A DNA stretch of 64,000 nucleotides, from contig NC_037681.1 in NCBI RefSeq assembly GCF_003255815.1, positions 71,854,338 to 71,918,337 on the forward strand, in the 5' to 3' direction. A program made the position numbers and the translations under genes. The notes under the pieces are model-generated. The model was not told the origin of the DNA. It saw nothing but the letters and a program-made list of their open reading frames with translations, and ran no database searches. Positions 23,312 to 33,580 of the stretch are shown here, in pieces. The first letter of the stretch is position 1. Each line of letters begins with the position of its first letter. This stretch comes from Theropithecus gelada. Taxonomy: Eukaryota > Chordata > Mammalia > Primates > Cercopithecidae.

Positions 23312-23928
23312 TGTTATGCCCAGACCGTTTATTCCCCGAAGAAGACCACCAGAGTCCAGAGTCAAAGCTAAGCAGCAAGGATCTTTATTACAGGTTTGAA
23401 CCTGGAACTCTCACTCGCTCGCGAAACAAGACGGGCAGGAGAGCTCCCCCACTGAGCTCCGAGCAGTGTTATATAGTCTAAGAAAAGTGGGCATAGAATT
23501 ATTATACAAATCAGATATATGATTGGCTAGTGTTTGAACAAGGCGATTTGGCTAACTATGATTGGTTCCCGCCATTTCTGATATTTCGGTTCAACCTTTG
23601 AGGCGGGAGAGCAGTTTTACACAAAGGCAGTTGCCCAACTGGTTTATGGCAGCAAGAGTTTATCTTACTTAAACACGTCTTGTGACCTTGCCTGAGAACT
23701 TACAAAATCTCTGGTACGTGCAGAAAAACAGGTACTCACAGGACTTATGAAATCTCTGGTATGTGCAAAGATTAGACAGCAGAACAAAGGGTTTAGCAAT
23801 AGGGTGTAGCCGGGGGGCGGGTACACATCTATCTTTGTGTCCTTTCAGTCAGTCTTGTGATCTCTGTTTATATTAATAGTTAATGCTGGTGAATTGTTCC
23901 TAAACTCTAAAAGCGAGGGGGCATAACA
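23312..23928 (-). mobile_element. 617-bp class I-type LTR with well-kept signals
   Basis: The ends are inverse complements: tgttatgcc at 23312-23320 and ggcataaca at 23920-23928. On minus, the order is U3 with two near-identical 'aaatctctggta.gtgca' direct repeats (plus 23706-23723 and 23750-23767), two CCAAT-type motifs (aaccaatcat, agccaatcat), TATA (ctatataac, about 23472), a CpG-rich leader (gtttcgcgagcgagtgag) and AATAAA (about 23384), then a short U5. The layout resembles gammaretroviral LTRs. The intact CpGs suggest a fairly young insertion. I see no matching 4-bp TSD (gtca left, agat right). It may be an Old World monkey-specific family, but I cannot name it, and it could instead be an internal part of the surrounding element. 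Confidence 0.65.
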
Positions 23929-24032
23929 AGATGTGTTTGACCTTCCTTCCCATCATGGTCATCGAGAATTCAGTTTTTCAGGATTTTCTGGGGTCTCTTT
24001 TGCCAAGATGAGATCCATTCAGTGTGTTGGCA
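23929..24032 (-). mobile_element. Old ERV LTR, second part
   Basis: This should be the 5' portion of the LTR seen at 22595-23311. Read on minus, it contains 'gccaacacactgaatgg', 'gaccccagaaaatcc' and 'gatgggaaggaaggtc'. A T run of about 16 nt (24037-24056) follows on plus. Confidence 0.5.
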
Positions 24033-24056
24033 GGTTTAGGATTTTTTTTTTTTTTT

Positions 24057-24395
24057 GGTTTATAGTCACATAAAAATATACTTAAGTGTGAATAAAAAGG
24101 ATTATTCAATTGCCAAACACATAAACTCTTACTTTAATTTCTCAGCATGTGACATAAAAAATAGCACATTTGCTCTCTGTATAAAGAGCAACAGCATGCT
24201 CATCAATTGCTGTCTTTCATATGTATTCTGTTAGTTTTGGACACGTTCTCTGAGACTCTGGCCCATTGTTTTTATTTTTGTTTTGTTTTTTCTCAATGTG
24301 GGTGAAGACTCTTGGGTACATAATCTATCTTCACAAAGAGTCATAGCATAGCCTCTGGCAGTCATTTAATTTCCCCCCACCAAAGAGCAGCAGTC
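24057..24395. other. Unrecognised flank
   Basis: No feature recognised. Confidence 0.4.
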
Positions 24396-24412
24396 AGAAA
24401 ATACCCCACAGA

Positions 24413-24718
24413 GGCCGGGCGCGGTGGCTCATGCCTGTAATCCCAGCACTTTGGGAGGCCGAGGCGGGCAGATCACGAGGTCAGGAGATACAGACCATCC
24501 TGGCTAACATGATGAAACCCCATCTCTACTAAAAATACAAAAAATTAGCCGGGCATGGTGGCAGGCGCCTGTAGTCCCAGCTACTCGGGAGGCTAAGGCA
24601 GGAGAATGGCGTGAACCCGGGAGGCGGAGCTTGCAGTGAGCCGAGATCACCCCACTGCACTCCAGCCTGGGCAACAGAGCGAGACTCCGTCTCAAAAAAA
24701 AAAAAAAAAAAAAAAAAA
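24413..24718 (+). mobile_element. Full-length AluY with 15-bp TSD
   Basis: The body runs from 'ggccgggcgcggtggctcatg' to 'gagactccgtctc' with a pure A tail of 26 nt, close to AluY consensus. The TSD agaaaataccccaca lies at 24396-24410 and 24719-24733. Near-intact CpGs and the long pure tail make it one of the youngest insertions here. Its right monomer has 'gagatcaccccactg', not the 'ccggccactg' variant at 6.5 kb. The antisense frames at 24504-24746 are not genes. Confidence 0.95.
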
Positions 24719-24733
24719 AGAAAATACCCCACA

Positions 24734-25847
24734 CAGAAATACCCAATAAGACCTCTCAGAGTGGATTTGGCATTTCTACTTAATTACTCTTGGTAAAGGA
24801 TTTGAGATTTTCTAATAAAAACTTCTATTGCAGGACAATAGATTGTAATTTAATTTGGAACTATTATCTTGCCTTGTTCTGCTTTCAGAAGGACTTGTAG
24901 AAAACAGGCTTTAATGTAAAATAATGCTCTTCATGAGGTAAATAACAGCAGTTGCAAATAAAAATGGAATATTACAGATTCCATTTAGCAAAGGCCAAAT
25001 GGCCAATTCTATGAGAAGAAAAGAAATTTAACTCACTATAAGCCTATTATATGCAGAGAGAGAAAATGTTACCTCTTGTCCACTGTTTATGACATTTCTT
25101 TAATAACATACTACATTAAAGACTAAACTTAAATATAGAAGTTTCTTTTCCCATCTCCATATATTATTGAGATTTTGTTAAGTTATAAATTAATTTCACT
25201 TGGGGCATCTGAATACTGTGCAAAAATAGATACACAGAGATTAGAAATTGCAGTGATTTTTTTCTTTTCTAGGAATCCACTGATAATACAATAAAAAATT
25301 TCAACTTTGACTTAAACAGTCACTATCTATGGGAGTATTTGGAAAGAGATTGGCCATTCTAAGAAAGCCTAATCTCATTTGAGAGAAGATATATTTTAGT
25401 CACAATTCAGCTAGACCATGGTATTTGGAGACCATTAGTAAGTTCTTAGTTCTGCCTATAGCCAGAAAGTCAGAGTGAGATAGACTGAGCTGTATATAAT
25501 ATGTCATTCTTCCCTCATTGATTTCTTATGAACCACAGAGGAAGGCCTTCTTGCAGGGAGAATAGATAAGAGCCAACAAGGTGTGACGTGAGGGTTAAGT
25601 GAAAGGCCATATTCTCTAAAATATGCCCAAACTACAGTATCACACTGTCAGAAATACTTCCACAAATAACAGCTTCCTTAGCTTCCTGGTGCCTGTTTTT
25701 TTTTTTTTTTCTTATTTATTTTATAAATTAAAATATTCAACGGCATATTAGAAATAATTATTTAATCGAACTTATAAAATCTTAAAGGTGGATGTTGTAG
25801 TTGTGCTGGGAGCTGAATAGGTAGGCAAAAAGGATGTCTGCTGTCAA
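24734..25847. other. 1.1-kb unrecognised stretch
   Basis: No family recognised. There is a T run at about 25697-25710. Confidence 0.4.
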
Positions 25848-25908
25848 TGAAAAAGCTTTCGAAGGGGAGGTAACTCAGTGAAAAAGCTTGGAAGGGGAGG
25901 TAACTGGG
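25848..25908. repeat. Two-copy tandem repeat, 30-31 bp unit
   Basis: Unit 1 (25848-25878) and unit 2 (25879-25908) both contain tgaaaaagctt and gaaggggaggtaact. They differ by one indel and a few substitutions. Confidence 0.9.
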
Positions 25909-26205
25909 TGAAGGGAAGGGAAAAAGTAAATGTCATCTGCTCAACAGTTCTCTTTAGGAGTTACGCTATCTATAGGATTATAGTATGATATTCCTTTGAA
26001 GTATTTCTTTCCTTGTTAAATTATTTGAAATATTAAACTCTGTATATATTAAAAACCTGGTAGTCTTGTGGCCAGTATTTTTCCCCACCGTGGAGCCTAA
26101 TATGTATTTATGTTATATTTAGTATTCCTCATTATCAAACAAAAAAAAACAATTTCATAACAAGATATAGTTTTATGACATGGTTTTGATTTGTTCTTAG
26201 AGATT
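25909..26205. other. Unrecognised flank
   Basis: No feature recognised. Confidence 0.4.
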
Positions 26206-26570
26206 GGACTAATCAGGGTTCTCTAAAGAAACAAAGCCAGGAGAGCAGGAGGTATAATTCAGTCTAAGTCAAAGGCCTACGACCAAGAGCTCTGATGTCT
26301 GAGGGCAGGGCAGAAGATGGACATCTCAGCTCAAGAGGAGAGAGTGAATTTGCCCTTCCTCTTCCTTTGGTTTTATTGGATCTCTCAATGGATTGGATGA
26401 TGCTCACCCACATTGGTGAAGGCGAGCTTTATTCTACTGAGTAAAGCTCCCAATTCAAATGCTAATGTTTTCTAGAAACACCCTCACAGACACACCCAGA
26501 AATAATGTTTTCCCAGCTGTCTGGGCATCCCTCAGCCTAGGCAAGTCAACATATACAATTAACTATTACA
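26206..26570 (-). mobile_element. Old ERVL/MaLR-type LTR
   Basis: It starts 'ctaatcagggttctctaaag', has 'ggattggatgatgctcaccc' in the middle and ends 'ggcaagtcaacatatacaat', the inverse order of a well-known ERVL-type LTR whose 5' end reads 'atgtgtcaacttggc'. A second member of the same family lies at 58140-58691. Family name not assigned. Confidence 0.65.
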
Positions 26571-26604
26571 AAGACTTAAGATAGTGTACTGTTATAACAT
26601 TCTA

Positions 26605-26880
26605 GGACAGACTGCCTTGTATAAAAATGTAGATCTTCTTTTTTTCTAGCTGTGTGACTTTGGCAAACTAATTTCTCCTCTTGTTATCAAAAAAAAAAAA
26701 AAAATACACAGAATACAATAAAATGAGGATAATAATACCAAATATATAGCCCAGTTTTTGGTAAGGTTAGATTGTGTGTGTGTCTGTGTGTGTGTATGTG
26801 TGTGATAGAGAGAGAGAGAAAGAGGACCTCATCTGGCACAAATGAAGGGCTAAATAATTATAGTTATTGTTTATCATTGT
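26605..26880 (+). repeat. MIR with an internal (GT)n(GA)n microsatellite
   Basis: 'ctagctgtgtgactttggcaaac' and 'aaaatgaggataataatacc' match MIR in sense. An A run (about 26689-26704) and a (GT)n-(GA)n tract (26773-26822) have expanded inside it. Confidence 0.7.
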
Positions 26881-27005
26881 TCATTCAAGAAATATTCAAT
26901 AAGTACATATTTTCTGCCAAGTACTGTCCTTGGCACTAAGGATAAAGCAGCAGAAACCAAACCATATAGAGACATTATAAGAGACTATAATCACATAAAG
27001 CTTAC
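26881..27005 (+). repeat. Possible old L2-type fragment
   Basis: 'aatattcaataagtacatat', 'gtactgtccttggcac' and 'ataaagcagcagaaacc' follow a common ancient motif. Strongly diverged. Confidence 0.4.
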
Positions 27006-28660
27006 ACCCTGAATTATAAGACTTAGCTATTATAATTGCCTATTATGAAAAACATTACATCTAACATGGCAAAAAAAAGGCTTCTCCCACAATCACACGT
27101 AAGAAATCCTCCACCAAGAATATAAATTGTAGAGGAGGCCCCAAAACTGCATTGTACATTGGAAGATTTGCTTTATTCAGTTACAGATGTGACCAATAGC
27201 TAAGATCATGCAGCTACAATAATAAAAAAATGAGACTCTGCCATAGACAAAGCTTAAATAAAAGTTGTTGCTTATTGCCTTTTAGACAACTTTTTAGTAG
27301 TTCTCCCAGGCCACTGACACCTCCTACTTTTTCATCACGACAACAAATATCCTTAAATCCTGACACAATAACTGTCATCATTTGGCACTGCATTCTGGAG
27401 TCAATCTAAGACTGTCAGAGTTCATATAGTCTAGTAACCCGGGAAGAAGTATTTGATAATTATCTAATCCAATGGTCAATTAAGATCAAATAAGTCCAAT
27501 GAAATCTTACTAATATTTTATGGAAATAAATAATATTTTGAAAAATATTATGATAAAGTCTGCACTGCTTGGAAATCATTCAAAAATTCATAATTTTGTG
27601 ACTTTTTTGTCTTCAGTAGAATCAGAGAATAACTTTCGATAACTCATTTATTCACCCAATCAGTCTTCTCCAGGTAACATTGATTGACTCATTTAACCTT
27701 CCTTAATAGGTTAGGAGGAGAAGGCACCATTTCTAAAAATCATTGGATTAGATGGTTTATCTAGGCAAAACAAAGGAATTACCGAATTTTGTAGTTGAAA
27801 GGAATAATATGGATCATCAAAGACAGCAGCTTTCAAGCTTTACTTTTTTAAGCTTTGTAATTCTTTCTTCAAATAAAAATGTATGCAGAAGTCCAAAATG
27901 TAAAACAGATAAAAGGAAAGACGCTCTGATTGAAATGAGGTGCAGGCCCTGTGGAGCTCAACTCCCGTGGTGACTGCAGTGTAATTCACTGCAAGCCAAG
28001 AAGCTCTAGTTTAAACTTCTCTAACCAAATTCAAGTCTTTCATTTCACATTTGAAGAAATTAAGGGTTGTAGAGGTCAAAATAAATACCATAGGTGAAAA
28101 TAAATATCTTTGTTTAAGGTCAGAGAGCTGATACAAACAGGGTCACGAGTAGAACAAAGGTCTCCTGATAGCTACTCCAGATTTTTTCTGCTTTACATTA
28201 AGATATAATATTTGGCACTAAGATTAAATTGAAGGTTAAACCAGGTAATGCACTACTGTTCCATTGCCAAGGTCATATACTAAGTAGCACTGTGGGCTGG
28301 GAGATATTCCTACAACCTCTTTGGAAGTGTAGAATCTGCCACCATCCTTCCTCTGGACCACAAGATTTCGCATTCCTCAACCATGAGAAATACATTTATC
28401 CCCTCCTACACATATCCAAGTTTCATCGCATCGCTGCATCGGCTCAAAGTTCATGATTCCATTATCAAATGCAGGTTCAGGTTCAGAGGATCCTCAGATA
28501 CATTTCCTCAAAGACAGTTATTTGTGTACCATTCCTCTTCATCTGAATGCAATAAATTAGAGACACATTATCTTAAACATCACATCCAGCAAATGATGGT
28601 GGGGTAAGCATAAGATAAAGGCATAAGATAAATGCTTAAGTGTTGTTTCTCTTTTTTTCC
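27006..28660. other. 1.65-kb unrecognised stretch
   Basis: No family recognised with confidence. The frame at 27752-27973 and the two overlapping frames at 28229-28607 show no domain. Confidence 0.4.
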
Positions 28661-28951
28661 TTTTTTTTTTTTTTTTGAGTCTGAGTCTTTTGCCCAGGCT
28701 GGGGTGCAGTGGTGTGATCTCGGATCACTGCAAGCTCCACCTCCTGGGTTCACACCATTCTCCTGCCTCAGCCTCTGGAGTAGCTGGGACTACAGGTACC
28801 CACCACCACACCTGGCTAATTTTTTGTATTTTTAGTACAGACAGGGTTTGATCGTGTTAGCCAGGATGGTCTCCATCTCCTGACTTTGTGATCCACCCCC
28901 ATCGGCCTCCCAAAGTGCTGGGATTACAGGAGTGAGCCACCGTGCCCGGCC
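28661..28951 (-). mobile_element. Full-length antisense Alu
   Basis: The element starts with a T run (28661-28676), then both monomers in reverse, ending 'gtgagccaccgtgcccggcc'. 'ggatcactgcaagctccacc' in the right monomer is AluY-like. The sense-strand frame at 28632-28835 is antisense Alu and not a protein. Confidence 0.92.
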
Positions 28952-29340
28952 TTTTCTCCTTTTTAAAAGAGATTTTATTGTAAGATAAAATATATAAAAA
29001 CAAAATAAAACTTACTTTAAATGATGCAGCTACTTTTGGGCAGCAATTCAACATGCTTTTGATTACATAGTGGAAAAGATCTCTCATCCTTTGTTGTGGG
29101 AAAGGAAGATGGGACTAGATTAATGGGTTTCAAGCTATTAGAGTTTTAAGATTGTTGCCATCTCAAATCAGGAAGTACTTAGTCATATTTATATCAAGTT
29201 CAAGTAGATGAGCATTTTAGAAAATGTCATTTTTTTAAATGCCCTCCTTTTATGAAGTTAAACTTACTTCCCATAGTAACTATATCTGTATATTATTCCC
29301 TTGCTATTCCTTTGCATTTAGGCCTTTAAAGAATTCCAAA
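28952..29340. other. Unrecognised flank
   Basis: No feature recognised. Confidence 0.4.
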
Positions 29341-29465
29341 AGGGAAAATATTTATTGACTGTCTAATATGTGCTAGGCATTATGCATGTCCCTTTAACAT
29401 GGTATCTTTTATTTCCCTCGTGGCCGATTCTGATATAGGTATTCTTATCACCATTCATCTTAGGG
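29341..29465 (+). repeat. MIR-like fragment
   Basis: 'tatttattgactgtctaatatgtgc' followed by 'aggcattatgcatg' and 'ggtattcttatcaccattcat' resembles a MIR core in sense orientation. Confidence 0.5.
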
Positions 29466-29489
29466 CTTGTTTGTTTGTTGCTTTATTTT

Positions 29490-29960
29490 ATTTAAAAAAT
29501 ACTTTATGAAATATGACAGGCATGTAAATGCATAATGAACACTTGCGTATGTATCACCCAAATTAAGAAATAAAATATTCTAAATAAAATAAAAGTACTC
29601 TGTGTGCCTTTTCATGACCGCTTCCCCTCTTTCCTATCCATGAAGTAATTACTATGAATTTGTTGCTTTCATACATAAAACAATTTTGTATTGTTTTGCA
29701 TAGTTTAAAATATAAATGATGTTGCCGTATCTCCTGCAGTGTTGCTTTCCTGAAAATTATGTTTTTATTTTTACCCATGTTGATGCAGGAGTAATTCAGA
29801 TTTTTTTAAACCATGTTTAAGCTGTATAATATTCATCATGTTTATCCATTTTTTAATATAGATGATTCCATTGTTTAAGATTTTTTACTGGTACCAACCA
29901 TTTTAAAATGAGTATTTTATGTTTATTGACTTTTGTCTAAGAAATTAGGATCAGGATTAA
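29490..29960 (+). mobile_element. Possible ancient L1 (L1ME/HAL1-like) fragment
   Basis: The order 'cgtatgtatcacccaaat', 'cttcccctctttcctatcc', 'ccatgttgatgcagg' and 'tgtttatccattttttaat' parallels the 3' part of an old mammalian L1. It is very diverged. Its right half is contained in the local duplication described separately. Confidence 0.45.
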
Positions 29961-29991
29961 GCCCTTCATGCCCACCCTAGTCTCTCAAAAT
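29781..29991 (+). repeat. Local duplication, copy 1
   Basis: About 211 bp that recurs in direct orientation at 30430-30646 with roughly nine of ten bases matching by eye. Both copies begin tgatgcagga and end tcaaaat. The flanks on either side are unrelated. Confidence 0.88.
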
Positions 29992-30429
29992 ATAAATCAT
30001 AATCTTTTGTTACATTAGCATTTACTCTACATATCATTATGAATATTAAATACTACTCATAAGGAAACCATATAGAGTTTTGCAGTTAGTTTTCACTTCT
30101 TTTTCTGCTTCCCCCAGCCTTCCCACTGTTACTATGCAATGGGAAGGTATGAGGCAGGGAAAATTGCTATTTAGTTTTGTAATTGTGTTTTAAAAGTACG
30201 TAAGTGGCACTTTAATGAAAATTTAACTTATTAAAATGAAAGGGAAATCAGTGTTGGAAAGGAAGAAATAAAGAAAAAGAGGGGGAGGTGAGAGCGAATT
30301 TTCTATTTATATTTACTACTTTGTAATCCTATCTTTTTTAAAAATATATTTTTTCATTCCCTTTCATGGAAAATGACTTCCAGTTTAGTCTTCTCAAGCT
30401 GGCCGATTCTCTATCCAGAATGTTACTCT
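29992..30429. other. Spacer between duplication copies
   Basis: 438 bp of AT-rich sequence with no recognised element. It shows no homology to the sequence flanking the outer sides of the copies. Confidence 0.5.
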
Positions 30430-30646
30430 TGATGCAGGAATAATTCAGATTTTTTTAACAATGTATAAGCTGTATAATATTCATTATGTGTATCCATTTT
30501 TAAAAATATAGTTGATTACATTGTTTAAGATTTTTCACCAGTACCAACCATTTTAAAATTAGTATTTTAGACATTATTTATTGACTTTTGTCTAAGAAAT
30601 CAGGATCAAGATTAAGCCCTTCATGCCTACCCTAGTCTGTCAAAAT
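30430..30646 (+). repeat. Local duplication, copy 2
   Basis: Direct copy of 29781-29991 with a 4-bp insertion (acat near 30570) and about 18 substitutions. Confidence 0.88.
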
Positions 30647-31450
30647 TGCACCCCAACAGGGTTGCTCATGAAAGTTTCTACTGTCAATGAAAATTTCCAC
30701 TGGACACATGAAACCAGCAAGAATGTTTTGTTCAAGACTATTGCAATATGGGCAATACATTGAACTTGACTCCTTCCAAAAAAAAGCAGGGGAGTTTTTA
30801 AGCACTCCAGCGAGCTGGTAGAAAAATACCAAAGGAAGTTAGGAGGGAGCTTAGCAAATATGGTCAGGCCATCTGTGTTTGCTAACTGTGTTTATCAAAT
30901 TCAATTTTACCTGCTAGTTTTTATTTGTCAAAGTTAGGCTTCTACCTTGTCACAAAGACTGGGAGGTGGGGACCCTGTCTTTCTTCTTCATGACTACATT
31001 TCAAAAGGATGGCTCCCAAGTCCTTGAGGAAGACATTACTGGACTGTAAAATGGCCAAGACGCTGGAAGAAGATTTACATTTCAAAAAGCAGAGCAAGAA
31101 TTTAGGACTGAAATTTTTCTAAAGTAAATGCTTTGATGCTCCCAGAGAAAAGAGATCAGGGGCCAATAGTCAGGAAGAAACCTGTCTAGATTTCCTCAAG
31201 CTGAGAGGAATGATAAGGCTGTCTTGGTCACTACAGAATCTATTACTGGATAGTTGTTCACAATAAGGACAGTGCAAAGGCAATTAAACTTTCATGATGC
31301 CTGAGAAAAACTTTCATCCTTTAGTGGATGGGGTGGAGGGTAACAGGGCTGCGAAATGTCCTGAATGTATGGAATATGCTCACATAGTAACAATTTTCCT
31401 ACTCCAAAGGTCAATAGTGGACCCATTGAGAAATGCTGATATCTAGCTTT
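30647..31450. mobile_element. Possible ancient ERVL-related LTR, uncertain
   Basis: Phrases such as 'cacaaagactgggaggtgggg', 'catttcaaaaggatggctccc', 'gaagatttacatttcaaaaa' and 'aggaagaaacctgtctag' remind me of an old ERVL LTR, but I cannot set ends or family. An 8-A run and short frames give nothing more. Confidence 0.3.
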
Positions 31451-32223
31451 TTCAAAGGATATGTCTGAAGTTTCTATGACTGGAGATTTTAAGTAGTTAG
31501 GAAGCTATCGCAACCTGTGTTCTGAAATGACAGAATTATACTTCCACTTATTTTCTGCCATAGGACAGATGATACTTCCACTTATAATTTTTTATCTCAG
31601 GGTACGTTTTCTCACATCTACTAGATGTACATTTCCAAGTACTGAATTACAGAGTTCCTCATCTTCATCTGCAAAGGTCACAAAAATATATATGCAAATT
31701 ATGTCCAAGAAATAGTCCTTGATTTTCCACAATTCATGGAGATGACTATGCCTAAGATGATTAAAAATTACATAATTACATGAGTAATGGACTTTCAACT
31801 TTATTAAAAATTATTTACAAAATTTTGGTGCTATGATTTTCTCATAGTTAAAAAAAGTTGAAATAAAAACTTCCCCTCTGTAAGAGGGATGTTACCTGGA
31901 ATAAATTATGTCTGAATAATTTGTTTTCAATTTTGTCAACCCTTCAGTAATTCCAAACAATGGGATTGGCATAGGGTGATCTGATTTGGTTGTAATCTTT
32001 TTCTGCATTACCACATCTTCTAAACTATATTATTGAATTACATTTCCTGCTGTAGATAATCTCAAAAATCTCTATTTTGTTTGAGTAGAATGCAAAACCA
32101 AAAATAACAGAGTGTGCTACCTTGATAGGTCATTTTAAAATAATGAAGATCGTAACATATGTTATTCTATGCCATTAGGGGTTTCTGGAACCTTTTCTTA
32201 TTACAACATATGTGGCAAATATA
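31451..32223. other. Unrecognised stretch
   Basis: No feature recognised. Confidence 0.4.
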
Positions 32224-32407
32224 TGGCTATTATATACTATTTAATAGTATATACACTATTATACTATTATTACTGTTATACTATTATGCTAATAATTATA
32301 CCATTACTATAGTATACAATTATTATTGCTATATATACTATTACACTAGTATTATATATACCATTATACTATTATATATGTATATATAAAATAGTATATA
32401 ATAGCCA
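32224..32407. repeat. AT-rich (TACTAT)n-type repeat bounded by a 19-bp inverted repeat
   Basis: The left arm tggctattatatactattt (32224-32242) and right arm aaatagtatataatagcca (32389-32407) are exact inverse complements. Between them lie about 146 bp of loosely repeated 'tatactatta' units that can also pair with each other. A 76-codon Tyr/Ile-rich open frame across it (32159-32389) is a repeat artefact. Confidence 0.9.
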
Positions 32408-32569
32408 GAAGTATACTACTTATTCAAACCTATTCGAATACATTTTTATTATATTACTGAATACTGCATATCCTTCACTTGAGTGTAATAATCCCCATAT
32501 AAAATCAAATAAACTTCTTGGCCCCATATCTTCCTTTAAATACCTTATCCACTCTCTTTGCTTCTCTTC
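32408..32569. other. Unrecognised flank
   Basis: No feature recognised. Confidence 0.4.
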
Positions 32570-33064
32570 TGTGGTGGGCAGAGTAATGGCTTCCAAATAT
32601 ATATGCGCCCTAATCCACAGAATCTGTAAAAATGCTATTATACAATGCGAAGGAGTCTTTGTAGATGAGGTTACAGTTAAGCACCTTGAGAAATGGAAAT
32701 TTTCTTGTATTATTCAAAGGGGCCAGTCTTACCACATGAATGCTTAGAACTGGAGAATCTTTCGTGGCTGAGTTAGAGACAGTGATGTGATAACAACAAA
32801 AAACGGGTCAGAGAGAGATGCAATGTTGCTGGTTTTGAAGATGAAGGGGTTCAAGAACTGCAGAATATGTTAGCCTCTAGAACCAAGGAAACAAAATTCT
32901 CTTCCAGAGCCTCTGAAAAGGAAAACAGCATAACTTATATCTTGATTTTATCCCAGTGAGACACATTAGATCTATAACCTACAAAACTGTAAAATAATAT
33001 ATTTGTATCATTTATGCTTCTAAATTTGTGATAATTTGCTAACAGCAGCATAGAAAATGAATAA
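32570..33064 (+). mobile_element. MLT1-type LTR (ERVL-MaLR)
   Basis: The sense order matches MLT1: 'tgtggtgggcagagtaatgg', 'ccctaatccacagaatctg', 'gagtctttgtagatgaggtta', 'gttgctggttttgaagatga', 'tattttatcccagtgagac'-like text, 'aacctacaaaactgtaaaa' and the end 'aacagcagcatagaaaatga'. No flanking internal sequence, so it is a solo LTR of ancient age. Confidence 0.82.
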
Positions 33065-33079
33065 AATTTAACAGCTAAA

Positions 33080-33574
33080 TTTTTTTAAAAGAGGCATCTC
33101 TTGTCGCTGCTAACATTAATTCACTTTGAATTTTTTCTCTAAACAATTCCTATAGGGCTTGCATTCTCACCACTCAACTGATTTGTTATCAAAGACATCT
33201 TTGAACTTTATGTCTCCTAAATCCGATGGTTACTTCTCTATTTTTATCTCAACTGCCCCCTTAGTAAATTTGAATCATGCTGACCAATTTTCTCATATTA
33301 AAATACTGCATTATTTTGGATTTAGGGAAAACCCACCTACCTGGGTTCCTTCCTATTTCCAACCTCTCCTTACATGATTTTGCTAATCTGTTTCTATGTC
33401 CATAAATACAACATAACTTATTACTGTAAATTTCCCCCGCCCAATTCCAATATCCAATTGTCTATTTGTCTTTTTCACTTGGTTATCTAATCAAATGTCA
33501 AACATTGTGGTCAAACCAAAATTCTGAATTTTTGTTTCAAATCTTCTCCTCACACTCATTCTGTTTCTCAAGCC
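33080..33574 (+). mobile_element. L2 fragment, segment 1 (before MER11)
   Basis: Pyrimidine-rich blocks such as 'caattccaatatccaattgtc' and 'cacttggttatctaatcaaatgtc' fit the last part of L2 ORF2 in sense. The segment is cut by the MER11 insertion and continues at 34665. Confidence 0.6.
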
Positions 33575-33580
33575 AAACTC

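Noticed and set aside
24504..24746. Two overlapping minus-strand frames of 67-80 codons
   Set aside because: Both are antisense AluY, with the A tail read as poly-Phe.
28632..28835. Plus-strand 67-codon frame
   Set aside because: Translation of an antisense Alu.
32159..32389. Tyr/Ile-rich 76-codon frame
   Set aside because: It reads through the AT-rich inverted repeat, so its composition reflects the repeat.
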